Below are positions 1 to 12,500 of a DNA stretch of 64,000 bases, in pieces. The notes under the pieces were generated by a model. That model did no database searches and was not told where the DNA came from. It saw nothing but the letters and a program-made list of their open reading frames with translations. Origin of the DNA: Halichondria panicea (taxonomy: Eukaryota; Porifera; Demospongiae; Suberitida; Halichondriidae); the NCBI RefSeq assembly GCF_963675165.1, contig NC_087384.1, forward strand, positions 6,559,182 to 6,623,181, in the 5' to 3' direction. Positions within the stretch are counted from its first letter, which is position 1. Every line of letters starts with the position of its first letter. Made by a program: the position numbers and the translations under genes.

Positions 1-29
1 CACACACACACACACACACACACACACAG
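1..29. repeat. CA microsatellite at the window edge
   Basis: A run of CA dinucleotides ends in an AG that serves as splice acceptor for the first visible CENPJ exon. Similar CA/CCCACA tracts lie just before the acceptors near 3100-3190, 4676-4696 and 5375-5400 of the same gene, so several of its introns use CA-rich tracts where a pyrimidine tract is usual. Confidence 0.85.
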
Positions 30-3000
30 TCCCCCAACCACCACCCTCCCCACAAGTCCACTGCATCACCTGCCCCTCAATCCTTCCTCAGGAGAGGCCA
101 GGGTATCGCCAGATTCAATATGAAATCTAAGACAAAGAAATCTTCCACAAACATGACCAAATCACTTCATAAAAAGCAAGAACCTCCAACAACACTTCAT
201 ATGCAGCATCAAGACCTCACTAAAATGGACTCTTTATCGTCAACTACACGCCCTGGACCGTGTGGGTCGGAGAATGGGCCACCATACTCTGAGAGGGTGT
301 GTGTGAGGAAGGTGGCTAGAGGAGGGGACCAGTACTGCAGTGTGGAGTCTCTCAGTCAACTACACGTGAGTTGCATGGTTTGTACACTGATACACAGTAT
401 CAAGAATAGAGTGAAATGTTTTATTTCTGAAATCCTACCTTTTAAACTCCGTCATTCAAAGCCCCCCCCCTAGGGGGTCATTCAAAGCTATTTACTAACC
501 TCCTGCCCCCCCCCCACAGGACCTGCCACGAGAGAGCACTCCTACAATGATCAGATGCTCCAGTGAAGACTCGTTCATCGTCAGAAAGACTGAGAGGTCA
601 AAGGTCAGTAGTAGCTTATAGCCGGTAAATATTCGGCCAATATTTTAGTTTAATACTCAGTCCCATGGGATCAATCATGCCATGAAGCATAATCGTCAAA
701 TTACAAATCACCATTACACTGGGTTCTTTTTTCTCGTGCAGTGGGAAGAGGATGAGTTGCGGGAATTTGAGCTACTGGAACAAGCAGCTGCTGAATTATC
801 TCTCCTGTCTCAGACGTCACAGAGTCACACCTCCACACATCACACACCGCCCACACCACAAGCACACAGTTCACAGCAATGGCTACCATCAATGTCACAC
901 CATCACGACCGCCATACATCCGTTTCACAAATCGAAAACGACGATACAGATGATGAAATCGACACTTCCCTTCCATTCACATACCATCCTAGAGATGAGG
1001 ATGACCTTGCAATCAAGAGTGATAATGAACTAGACAATACTCTGAGGGCCTCACCTCCGCCCACCACCTCATCACATTATCCGCCCACTACCTCCTCACA
1101 TTATCTGCCCACCACCTCTTTACATCCGCCCACCACCACCTCACTTGCAGCTGGCATCGATTTCAATGATGAGGAATCTTGGGATAGTTTTAACAAATCA
1201 TCGCCGGAGAAAACATCGTTGCGACCTTTAGACTTTCCCGAAGAGGGGGGACAATATTTGACCTCTGCTGGTGGAAGCACTGAAGATTTATTAGAGAGAG
1301 GTGATTCCAGCTCTACAGTTGCTGGTAATATTGAACACAGATTTGACGATTTTGCTCAGCCAAGAGGGCCTATAATTAGTGGTTCTATTGGGAAAACTAC
1401 TGGCCCAACTATAATACACGCGTCAGCACCTCCTGAAAATCGCTTCTACCCCCAGCCATCGCCACGGAGACACGATTATCCTTGTTCTATCGATCCCTCG
1501 GACAAACCAATACCGCCTCCGTCCGTTCTCATATCGAAACTATTCCCAGCTCTTCGTAAAACAACTGTCAAACCTCCTCCGATCATACAAACACCATCGC
1601 CAGTACAGAGTGTAGATGGGGATAGTGGTAAGGGGTCCTCAGTGACCTCTGTGACCTCTATAATGGGGGACGAGTTGCGACTGAAGCTGGCTCAGTTGGA
1701 GACAGAGATTGATAGGTACAGGTATGAGAATGGCCGCCTCGAGAGACTGAGGAGGGAGAAGGAAGAGGTGGGTACAATAACACTACATGTAACTAGGCTG
1801 TGATGTGTTAATATTACAAGTTTAAATTCTAGTTTTATATAGCATTGTAAGTGTAATATGTACATGTATAGTTATGCAGTAAACCTAATGCTACTGTGTG
1901 ATCAGCACTAGGCTTGTGAGTACAGTACATGTGCGGTAATAGTGTTTCGTCAGCATTGCAAGTGTGTGTGCAGTACTTCTAATGCTATTGTAGCAACAAT
2001 CTAAAACTTATCAACTTAAAGCATAGCGTGCATTATTGAAACAGAATGAATAATGTACATACTTGTATTTGTTGTGGTTAGGGACTGTCCCAGTTCAAGC
2101 AAGAGGTGGGGGAGTTCCAGCGACAGAAAGATGAGGATGTTCGACACTTCGAGGAATACAAGAGAGAGGAAATCAAGAAACTGAAGTGAGACAGTTTTTT
2201 TAGACACTTCTTGTGCTAACTGTCCTCTGTGTATAATCATGTATTCTGCGTTATGGTATGTACACTGACCCCTCCCCCTCCCTATGGCAGGAGAGAGCGT
2301 AAGGTGTTGGAAACCCACCAGCAGGAGGCCAAGACAGCACGAGACAAGAGGGACAAGGAGGAGATACAGCTACTCAAGAAACAAGTAAATGATGTGCATT
2401 CTCTGTAGTATCTACAAGCCAATGTTGATACATGTATGCCCCTAATAGAATCTCAGCAGCTTGCAATGTTCTTAGAAATCAAGTACATGCATGCTTGTAA
2501 CTATGTAGTAGCCGTTCGTTTATCATACCCCCCCCCCCCACCGCCCCAGCTCTCCAGTGCCAGGGAGGAGCTAGAGAAGAGGGAGTCACGGTGGAGCTCT
2601 ACCCTGGCCCGCCATCGCAAGAGAATGGAGGGACTAGAGGCTCGGAACAAAGAGCTACAAGACGATCTGAGAGTCATGGAGCAGGAGAGACTGTCATGGT
2701 GGCAGGAACAGGTGTGTGTGTGTGGGGAGGGGGTGGCAGGAACAGGTGTGTGTGTGTGGAGAGGGGGGGGGGGTTGAATACAAGGCTTGTGTAGTCTGAG
2801 CTACATTGTAGTGTGGTGTATTATGTGTAGGCTAATACATTGGGCGTGTACTTTGTAATTATGGGTACGGTGTGTGTTTCAGCTGCTGCATCCATTACTG
2901 TACATGTATGGGATTGTTGGTACACTATTGTTAATGTTTTGCAGATGGAAGAGAAAGAAAACAACAGAAGAACTAAAGTCAAGAATCAAAGTAAGTCTAT

Positions 3001-5538
3001 TAGATATCTGATTCTCTTACTCATCCTATATCGTAACAGTAGGTAATACATGTACAGGTGTGTGTTGTTTCTACCAGGTCTATTGCTATTGTCCATTCCT
3101 AAACACACACACACCCACACCCACACACACCCACACATAAACACATACATGTACACACATACACACCCACACATAAACACACACACACTAGGTCCTAGGG
3201 CTAAGACTACACTGAGAGAAACCAACACTACCACAAACACTCAACAAGCACCTCCTAAAACCAACTTCTCTAAATCTAAACTGAAAGTTCCTCCTCCTAA
3301 AATAAAAACAAATTCTCCTATGAAACAGATGACATTTGCCACAAGAAACACTCTCAAAGAAAGTCCAACAAAGCCTCAGATATCTGACAATAGTGAGTAT
3401 TCGCTCGGCTCTGGCAGTAAAGGACAAAAGAATGAAGTAGAGGAGTCATGTGATTCGTCAGAGCTGGAGATTGTGGATGTGATTAGCAGTGATTATGACA
3501 GGGGCAGGAGTGATAGTCCTCGTTACAGTGGCTACCAGTCAGACAGTGAGTTGTCAATGATGGCCGACGATATTGTGAGTGATGTGATGAGTGTGGAGGG
3601 GGTGGTCCACACACAGAGACAGAGACACTGGTCCTCACCAATCCTTGCTGCAACACCCACTCATAATATTATCAAGTGAGTCTAAAAAATTTCTCGTATG
3701 TTCAATTATTTTGGCTTTTTTGTAGAACTGCTAAAGCTGTCACCATCTCACCTCAACAATCTATGCCTGATGATGTCACTAGAATGAGCTCACCTGCTGC
3801 CAATGATGGAGTAATGGTGCGTGTGTGTGTGTTGTGTGTGTGCTTACGGTTCCTAAGCTATGTCTTAAGCTATGTAAGTACAGTAGTGTTCTTACTCAGC
3901 AATCATGACATGCCGAATGTGACAAATTCAAAGTCACTTTAGACTATTTTCATGAGGGCCAGTTTATTTCCCAGCCTAATTTGAGGCCAGAGAGGCCAGA
4001 GGCAAATTGTGTAAGTAACTTGTGTATTTACGTAGCTTGTATGGGATAATTAGATAAGATAAGATAATCTACTCACTCATCCATGCTGTACAAACAAGCA
4101 TTGCTAGAACTCCTTTTTTTTACTAACTTGATAGCCCCGTTTTCTATGTTTCTAGACCGAGACCACTCAGGCAGACGGGTCAAAGGTCATTCAGTTCAGC
4201 AACGGCACACGGAAGGTCCTGAGCTCTGATAGTAAATCTCTGTCCGTCTATTTCTTCAATGGAGACATCAAACACGTGAAGTCTGACCAAACAATAGTGA
4301 GTACTTTATATGTGTGGATTATGTTAGGACCTTGCTAATGATAATTGTGGCATAAATAATTCAATAGTGGTCCTTATTATAATTATATAGGCTGAGCAAT
4401 TGGTTGTGATATGTATTCATGGGTACAAGATATTGCCTCGGGGTGATTATCAAAGCTCTTCAATTACTCCAGGTATATTACTATGCCGACACTCGGACCA
4501 CTCACACCACTCACACTGATGGCCTGCAAGTACTGGACTTCCCAAAGTGAGTGGAAGAGTCACTTTGGGCCTGAACTGTTAGATTTGTACTTTTTCTTTT
4601 CTGCACTGCCGGCCTGATCACTGTAGTTGTAATGCAAGTAAAGTTTTGACAAATCTTTAAGTATTTTTTACCCCCCCCACACACACACACACACAGCCAT
4701 CAGACTGAGAAACACTACCCTGATGGCATCAAAGAGATCACTTTCCCAGACAAGACGGTCAAGATCATCCACCCCTCAGGAGAGGAGGAAAGCCTCTTCA
4801 CCGACGGCAACACTCAGCGGCTCTATCCAAACGGGGACCTTGTGATACAGTTCGCTAATGGACAGAGAGAGCTACACACTAAGGAATATAAGGTGGATCA
4901 TTGGCAGTGCAATTACTTCTGTATGACAACTACTTCTGTGTGATATTTTAAAATTTCTCATTTCAGGGGATCAAGTTTACACAACTTGTTATGAAGCTGT
5001 GCATTGGGGAATTCCCCTTTGCATTCTACAAATAGGGGAAATCCCATTGCCTGCAGCTCTCCTGTACAATATTGCACATGCACACAACATTATTAGTTTT
5101 GTGTGAACTCTCTATAAGACAGTCACAATTACTTCTGTAATGTAAGTAGTCTAATTATGTGCATTAGGGGTGCAAGATCGTCTTAAGGCCACCCCATTAA
5201 ATTGGACGTGCTGCCAATGGACCTAGTAGCCCAAGAATCAAATCTGCTCATTCTCACCTAACACTTCGAATTTTTAACTCTGAAAATTTGTGCTTAACAT
5301 GTTTACTACACTTCTACCTTTTGCTCATAAAGAGACGGTCCTGCAAAAAAAAAGACAGTCACATGACCCCCCCCCCCCACACACACACACACACGCACAG
5401 AGGAGAGAGTACCCTGATGGTACCATAAAGACAGTGTACCCCAACGGGAAACAGGAGACAAGATACTCATCGGGCAGAGTGAGGATTAAGGACAAGACTG
5501 GGAGAGTGGTCGTGGAGAAGTTGGAACTCAACACTTGA
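30..5538 (+). CDS. CENPJ: CENPJ/CPAP/SAS-4 centriole assembly protein, 3' 13 exons
   Basis: This scaffold protein controls centriole length and recruits pericentriolar material. Exons: 30-365, 520-603, 742-1767, 2082-2185, 2291-2384, 2550-2711, 2945-2990, 3192-3675, 3726-3816, 4156-4296, 4473-4546, 4697-4892, 5401-5538. They join in frame as 991 codons plus stop. The first exon carries an [11 protein letters not shown] motif typical, as I recall, of the CPAP family. A low-complexity Ser/Thr/Pro region follows, then a charged coiled coil (end of the third exon to 2990), then a second acidic linker. The C-terminus is the TCP10_C or G-box beta-repeat domain, recognisable from repeated YPDG/YPNG/SSGR turns and [21 protein letters not shown]; in known homologues this domain binds STIL/Ana2. 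The N-terminal part (tubulin-binding region) lies outside the window. The gene converges on R1, with about 300 bp between stop codons. Confidence 0.92.
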
Positions 5539-5834
5539 ACATTTGATTAATAATTATAGGCAGCTGTTGTAGCACTTTTACTTAAGAAGATTTATTTGTG
5601 TTTTACATTTCCATGGAGAAATATTTCATCATTATCTTGCTCAGCTTCAAAGTAACGTAGTTTATAATTATACGTGCATTATACACTGCAATCAGCAATA
5701 TGTATAATTTTATGGCATACATGTTTACGTTGAGTAAAAAAACATTTTAAAAGTATAGCTATGACAGCTAGGAAGCATTGCACGTTACAGTAAATTCTTG
5801 TAATACAGAGTCATATAATTATATAGTTCAGTTC
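5539..5834. other. Convergent 3' flanks of CENPJ and R1
   Basis: There is no gene here. AT-rich sequence separates the two stop codons. On the minus strand an AATAAA (5591-5596) lies about 240 bp past the R1 stop and is a candidate poly(A) signal. Much of the block is repeated at about 31915-32200 in front of R8, and its receptor-proximal part is repeated near 21140-21250 and 51940-52060, so it travels with the 3' ends of receptor copies. Confidence 0.55.
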
Positions 5835-8712
5835 TCATGTACGGGTGGTGATGGTTTGAATAGTTTCGTAAGTGTTGTCATCCTCCCTCTGGAAGCTCAG
5901 CGGCTGGTACGCCCCCTCCTCCTGAGATGCCCCATCCCCTCCAAACGGCAGGAACTCGTACTGATCTTCCTCATCATTCTTCCTGATTGGCTCGTACTGT
6001 CCCTCTGAATTATTAGCCACGTCTGTCCCAGCGTCTCTTGTCTCAAAGGCCAGGTCTTGGTAGGCTGAGACTTCTTGTTCTTTGTAAGTCTTGGGGGGGA
6101 TCAATGGATGGTAGATCTTCTCATTGCTTTGCTGGCCAGGTTGAGTGATGGGTGGAGTAGCTATCAGCATCATTGGCTTCTTCTCTCGCTGTTTTTTGTT
6201 CATTGCAATCCCTCTCGAAGCAAGCATTGGTTTCTCATATCGTATATCCACCTCTTCTTTGTACACGTGTCTGTGTGATGTGTCGTTGTTTTGTGGAGCA
6301 CTTTTCAATGTACTGCTTTTCTCTTTGAGCTCTATACCTTCAGGAACATCGTACACTGGATCTGCAGTGCTGCAGTGAGTAAATCAAGACAGGCAATCGT
6401 ATTAACGTTATGAATACCACCCACATACACAGTGAAAAAGGTTACCTTTCAGGACTGTATGCACTCAATCAATACTAAAAATAATGGTGTTAAAGTTTGC
6501 AGTGGGTATTACCTTTGTTGACCTTGAGGAGTCACTTGTTTACTTCTCCTCTTGTAACAACAGCAACAGGAAATGCATGTTATTACAATTCCCAAAAGTA
6601 GCAACACTGCTAGCAGTGCTCCAGCAGATACAACTGTCACCAGGTTACTCCCAGTTTGTGTTAACGTTGATAAAGGTAGTTCTATAGTAGAAAAAAGTTA
6701 TAATAAAAATACCCGTTACATTGTCAATGCACGTTTATCTACTCCTGACAGTACCTATGGCTGTCACAACAATGATACATTGATGTAGTCCAACGCCCAC
6801 TGAGTTCCCTGCTGAAACACAGCAACTGTAGTTGGTATTGGCAATAAGACCAAACACTTCCACAGAGGTATTGTATGCTCGTTGTATCTCCACGTCGTGG
6901 TGTGCTGATGTGCAGTGGATACTGTAGAACAGGATAGCTTGTCCATAGCTCTCAGCTGGCTCTGTCCAAGTCAGCCTGATGCCGTTAGTGTAGGCCGAAA
7001 CTGTAGCAACTTCTTGTGGTTCAGTAGGAGAACCTGTATGAAAGATCAATAGCTTGTTCATGCTGTATCAACATACCTCGCTCTGTCCTTGCATCCACAC
7101 AAGTTTTATTTCCTTCACCAGCTTCATTAGTAGCAGAGATGCAGCAAGTGTAGTTGGTCAATTCTCGGAGGTTGCTCACAGTTTCTAGTCCGTCAGCAGT
7201 GGTATTCAAGCTCACAATAGTTCCATCAGCTGGCAGGCATGTAATCGTGTAGTGGGAGATGATACCACCATTGATAGGTTGTGGTCTAGACCACTCTAGT
7301 TGAATGGACTTGTATGTGATGTCAGTGATGTTGACCAAAAGAGGTGTAGTAGGGAGACCTGAATGGGTGCTAGCATACATTACGACAATTGAAATCATAC
7401 CTGGAGGAGTAGTCGCATTCACGCAACTTGGGACACTACGATACCAGGCAACATTCACTGTGACACAGCATTCGTATCTTGTGAACACACTCAGTCCAGT
7501 CAAGTTAACAGCAGTTTCTGTGATGCTGTATATACGTCTAGAGCTGACCCAAGGTCTAGTCTGTGTCCCACACACCACATAATATTCACCGTATCGTTCA
7601 TAGATTTGTTTTGGCTCCAGCCACTCAATTAGCAGTGACGTTTGTCCTGAAGGCTTGACTGTCACGTTTCTTGGAGGGCTGGGGGTAGCTGTAATTTAAT
7701 AATAATAAAAAGGAATCTCACAAGAAATAAAGAGCACTCACGTCCATACACATAGCTAGCAGGACCTACTCCAGCACTGTTGTTACCAGAAACACGGCAA
7801 TAGAAGATGCAAGAATTGAAATTATCATCATCATAAGGATCATGGAATGTCACATTTGATGAATGACTTGGAGTCTCTTCCATGAAATAATAAGACCTAT
7901 AACATGATATATAGTCAGAACAGATAATCCTGTATCCATCCACATCGGTACAGTTGCCCATGTCTGGAGGTAACCAGGACACTTGAATGGAGGAAGAGTT
8001 AATGAAAGTGATCTCCACATTTGTTGGCCTTTTAGGGGCTAATACATGGAAATTATTATGATGAGATTTGGGTTCATGGATGTATATTGACTTACTTGAA
8101 TAACAAGACACTCCGGCCCCAACGTCGCTGCCACAGTTACTTGAATACCTAGTCACAGAACACCCGCTCAGTGTAGCTTCATCTCCAGTGCAGTCGACTT
8201 CATTGATACGTCTTGGAATATAGTCCTGATAACTCTGACCTGTTACAAAGCGTCCTAGAATGGAAAAACGGCAAGAGATTTTACGATCTATTGCAGTTGT
8301 AAATTTATACAACATACAAATCTATAGCGTATCAATGCAACCTACCATCATGCCAACATACCTCCTTGCTGACAAAATCCCAGTTCTCGACACACCACTC
8401 GAGTCTCTTCAATCCCCCAGTTGTCTTGACACGGAGTGTACCAATATCTACCGTCACAAATATCCACTCTCCCCTCTCTAGAGCTTGGTCCGTCTGCTAA
8501 CCTGATCTCTCCTTCTACGGAACATCTAGTATGACCTCCTCTGTGATAGCAATGCAATCGTATCTGTACAAGATATCTAGAGAGTTATTTATTCTTGCAT
8601 ATCTAGATATAGATACAAATTACAAAGCATAAAAGAGTCAGGCTTACTTCACTTGACAGATACCAGCTACGAGCAAGATTGAAATTGTGTAAAGTTGCTG
8701 TCTCTTAGCCAT
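5835..8712 (-). CDS. R1: class B receptor, SRCR + 4 FN3 + TM + multi-YxxL tail
   Basis: Minus-strand exons: signal peptide 8648-8712 (MAKRQQLYTISILLVAG), SRCR halves 8362-8525 and about 8097-8255, FN3 7742-8038, 7401-7688, 7077-7358 and 6755-7033, TM 6513-6681, tail 5835-6369. The SRCR has the GEIRLADG start and CRELGFCQQGG and CTGDEATLSGC blocks. The FN3 exons checked join in phase 1. The TM is followed by CCCCYKRR, a likely palmitoylated stop-transfer. The tail has YDVP and six Yxx(L/I) motifs; one usual YEPL is YEFL here. No break was seen. A secreted scavenger-like ectodomain signalling through SH2 proteins is inferred from the motifs; the ligand is unknown. Confidence 0.85.
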
Positions 8713-8890
8713 AGTTGATGATTCCTTGTGTTGCAAGGTTTGTAACTTCGTTTTTATGAGGATATGGATTGTTTACTATACTTAGCTCAGAGCATGAATA
8801 TCATTAAGTTCCACCGTATACGGGTACATGGGTGGGGCTGACTTCTGTCTGCTAGTTCATGTAAGCCAATAACTATGCAACCAATAAACT
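8713..8890 (-). promoter_or_regulatory. R1 upstream region
   Basis: This shares with the R2, R8 and R10 upstream regions an AGAGCATGAAT-like stretch and a GGTGGGGCTGAC box (plus-strand spelling, about 8830-8842). R1 is class B while those three are class A, so the promoter block has been exchanged between classes. Regulatory function is inferred from conservation only. Confidence 0.4.
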
Positions 8891-8935
8891 GTGCACAAAA
8901 CACACAAAGTTAAGAGTTTAGTACAAGTCATAGTT

Positions 8936-9070
8936 CATTTCTCATGTACGGGTGGTGGTGGTTTGAATAGTTTCGTAAGTGTTGTCATCCTGCGTCTGGA
9001 AGCTCAGTGGTTGGTACGCCCCCTCCTCCTGAGATACCCCACCCCCTCCAAACGACAGAAACTCGTACTA
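8936..9070 (-). pseudogene. Truncated receptor tail-exon relic
   Basis: The last 45 or so codons of a type-1 tail (final YETI and YQPL motifs plus the glycine run) are recognisable on the minus strand. They break off at the YEPL-equivalent and run into the shared upstream block beginning near 9075. No TM or ectodomain accompanies it. It is the 3' stump of a deleted receptor between R2 and R1. Confidence 0.8.
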
Positions 9071-9074
9071 CTTA

Positions 9075-9380
9075 TAGACCGATCATTGTATTGTATGTGT
9101 ACATAATATCGTAAAAACATCAAACATAATTATATAGTTTCACAAGCTCGTCTTGAAGCCCCTCCTTAAGATACACCACCTCCAAATTACAGTGGCTCAT
9201 ACTGCCCTTTTCTGGCAGTTTCTGTATACTGATCCTCGAAGCCTTTATTTTGATAACGTACTTCTCTAGTGTGGTATGATCTAGTTACTTGCAGGGGATA
9301 GAGAATATTGTGGACATATTATAGTCCCAGGTTTTATAGTGTAAGTCAGATACACCCACTAATCAATAAAGCACATACAT
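9075..9380 (-). pseudogene. Shared upstream block with older tail-exon scrap (copy 1)
   Basis: This block recurs upstream of R3 (17190-17495), R9 (39940-40150), R11 (47960-48255) and R13 (55625-55945). It holds a degenerate YEPLSFGGG-like tail piece (about 9130-9235 here) and ends with an ACACCCACTAATCAATAAA stretch. The piece is non-coding now. Conservation of the whole block may reflect duplication or a retained promoter function; the sequence cannot separate these. Confidence 0.6.
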
Positions 9381-9577
9381 TGTCAAAGACTTCACTGACA
9401 TCATGGCAGTTTGTGATCTTATTGGTTTACAGTTGTGGCATCAAAATACAGCAAACCAACACATGTGGAAAATAAAAGAGTGTACAAAAAAACACCACTC
9501 AAGCATCAATGCAACACACAACATACACAGAACAAATATTCATATTAATACAGTCAACAAAAGTCATAGTTCATTTC
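9381..9577. other. R2 3' flank
   Basis: AT-rich 3' flank of R2. A near-copy (including ATGGCAGTTTGTGATC, plus spelling) follows R4 (about 17535-17725), R12 (about 48270-48457) and R14 (about 55978-56161), so it is part of the duplicated unit. I see no gene in it. Confidence 0.5.
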
Positions 9578-12500
9578 TCATGTACGGGTGGTGGTAGTTT
9601 CGTAAGTGTTGTCGTCCTCCCTCTGGAAGCTCAGTGGTTGGTATGCCCCCTCCTCCTGAGATGCCCCACCCCCTCCAAACGACAGGGGCTCGTACTGATC
9701 GTCCTCATCATTCTTCTTGATTGGCTCGTACTGTCCCTCTGAATTATTAGCCACGTCTGTCCCAGCGTCTCTTATCTCAAAGGCCAGGTCTTGATAGGCC
9801 GAGACTTCTTGTTGTTCTTTGTAAGTCTTGGGAGGGATCAATGGCTGGTAGATCTTCTCACTGCTTTGCTGGCCAGATTGAATGATGGGTGGAGTAGCTA
9901 TCGGCATCATTGGCTTCTTCTCTCTCTGTTTTTTGTTCGTTGCAATCCCTCTCGAAGCAAGCACAGGTTTCTCATATCGTATATCCACCTCTTCTTTGTA
10001 CACGTGTCTGTGTGATGTTGTGTCGTTGTTTTGTGGATCACTTCTCAACGTACTGCCTTTCTCTTTGAGCTCTATATCTTCAGGAACATCGTACACTGGA
10101 TCTGCAGTGCTGCAGCAAGTACAAGCAATTACATTGTTATGGATACCGTTGGAGTACATCAATGGGAATGAAAAAGGTTACCTTTCAGTACTATATAGGA
10201 CTGTATACACAATCAAAAATAATGGTGGAACACTGTGTTTGTAAGCGGGTATTACCTTTGTTGACCTTGAAGAGTCACTTGTTTGCTCGTTCTTCTCTTG
10301 TAACAACAACAACAGGTTATGCATGTTATCACAATACACAGAAGTAGCAACACTGCTAGCAGTACTCCAGCAGACACAGCTGTCACTAGGTTACTGCCAG
10401 ATTGTGGTTGTTCTGTATAGTGAATAATAACTATAATATCCTTTCAATGCATATACATATCGTACCAGTACTTATAGCAGTCATGACAACGATACATTGA
10501 TGTAGTCCAACGGCCACCACTGAGTTCCCTGCTGCTGAAACACAGCAAGTGTAGTTGGTGTTGGCATTAAGACCAGACACTTCCACAGAGGTATTGTATG
10601 CTCGTTGTATCTCTGCATCGTGGTGTGCTGATGTGCAGTTGATACTGTAGAACAGGATAGCTTGTCCATAGCTCTCAGCTGGCTCAGTCCAAGTCAGCGT
10701 GATGCTGGTGGTATTGGAAATCACGTTAAGGTCTTCTGGTTCAGTTGGAGGAGCTGTGTTATTGTGCATGCATGCATGGCAATTGCAATTGACATAATCC
10801 TAATAATACACTAAAAAGGTATCTGTTCATGCAGCACATACCTGCATTTGTTTATGCATCAGAGCATGCGCTTCTTCCTTCACCAGCTTGATTAGTAGCT
10901 GAGTATAGCCTCGATTCAAGGCCGATTAAAATACAGCCTGGTACCTATTGCAGGGGTGATAGTGCGCATGCGCTTCAAATTACCCAGAATATGGGTAATC
11001 GTACTACGAACGTAAAACCTTAGTAAATTACACAGGAAATTAGTCCGTTTACTAAAAATATGTTCCGTAATACTTTATCTCTACGACTGAGTTCTGTAAA
11101 GCTGTGGCTTATACCGTCTATTGCGTTGGTCTAGAAGGCTTGAACACTAGTTTTAAGACAGAAGAGGCTCTCATCTACGTCTAGGATGGTCCTATAGCCG
11201 GGTTGTCTTCGCAAGTAGCAGTTTGAGGCACCATACACTTCCCATAGCCTGTACAGATCCAAGGTAAGACATCCTGACCATACAACCGTCATAGAGGTAG
11301 ATGAGAGCCTCTTCTGGCTTCAGACTAGTATAAAAGCCTTCTGGAACAACGCAATAGAGAGCTAAGCTGATGCACAAAGATAGAAAATAGATGAGAGAAA
11401 GAAAAAGGGGATTCCCCAGATTCTGGAGAATAAACTAACGCATGCGCACTATCACCCCTGCAATAGGTACCAGGCCGTATTTTAATCGGCCTGGAATCGA
11501 GGCTAGTAGCTGAGATACAACACGTGTAGTCAGTGAATGGTCGGAGGTTGCTCACATCCACACTACTGTTAACAGTTGTGCTGATCCAGACATTGTTGAG
11601 GTTCTGTATGCATGTTATCTGGTAGTACAGTAGTGTTCCATAAATGTGTAACGGTTTTGACCATTCCAGTTTAAAGGATGTGCTGGTTATTTTAGTTATA
11701 CCAACATCAACTGGCTTCATTGATGGTGCTGTATGGAGCATTACCAATTAAGTATTATTTAAAAGCACACACACACACACACAGTCGTCACCTGATAAAG
11801 TAGAGATATTCAGTTCTTTTGAGCATTCACTTTCCTGATTTAAGCCAACTGCTGTCACACAGCATCCATACTCTGTGTATGGTGGCAGTCCGGTGACTGT
11901 AGCTGTGGTACTTGATGTAGTTACAGTATGCACAGCTGGTAGATGAGAGCAATAGGGACAGCTGGTGTGATAGCAGTACACATTGAAATGGTTCACTTCA
12001 TCACTGTGTGTATTTGTCCAACTTAGCTGAAGTGACATCTGAAATACTTGGGTGACTATCAGCTGTGTGGGACTGCTAGCAAGTGCCCCTATTTCATCAC
12101 CTGTGTAACGAATGTGGGATTATAAATGGTTATGAGATGTCAGTATACACGTACACAATATACTCAACATCTACTTGATAGACAAACAGCCCAGGTCTTC
12201 CCACATTGGACAAACTCTCCATGTACTGTGTAGCACCAGTCAGTCCACCAGGTACAGTGAATGATCTGTTCCCATCTCCTGCATTAAACCCAATCTGCGC
12301 ATGTGGACCCCACTGAATCCTTGAATACAACAAGCAAACATATGACTTCTGGCCATCAGTCATTAGAACCACCTGATACGTGTTGCTAGGTCCATTCAAT
12401 CCATTTCGCGGAACTTGATTCCATGTTGCAATAAAAATCGATATAGGATTGATATTTGGAGATAAAAGAAAGCGTGCCAATGTCATTGTTTGACTTTCCC

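Noticed and set aside
3050-3679. A continuous plus-strand ORF reading through HTHTHT repeats
   Set aside because: The first part is intron (CA repeats). The coding part begins at the acceptor at 3192 as a CENPJ exon.
5835-6380. Plus-strand ORFs opposite each tail exon (for example 6075-6278 and 6145-6378, repeated at every tail)
   Set aside because: They are antisense shadows of the conserved tail exon. They recur only because the tail recurs, and they have no splice context or family features.
6755-8038. Immunoglobulin-like domains as an alternative reading of the repeated ectodomain exons
   Set aside because: The exons show the FN3 signature (an early W in xxWxxP, late YxCC near strand F, NxxG ends) and lack the paired Ig Cys/Trp spacing.
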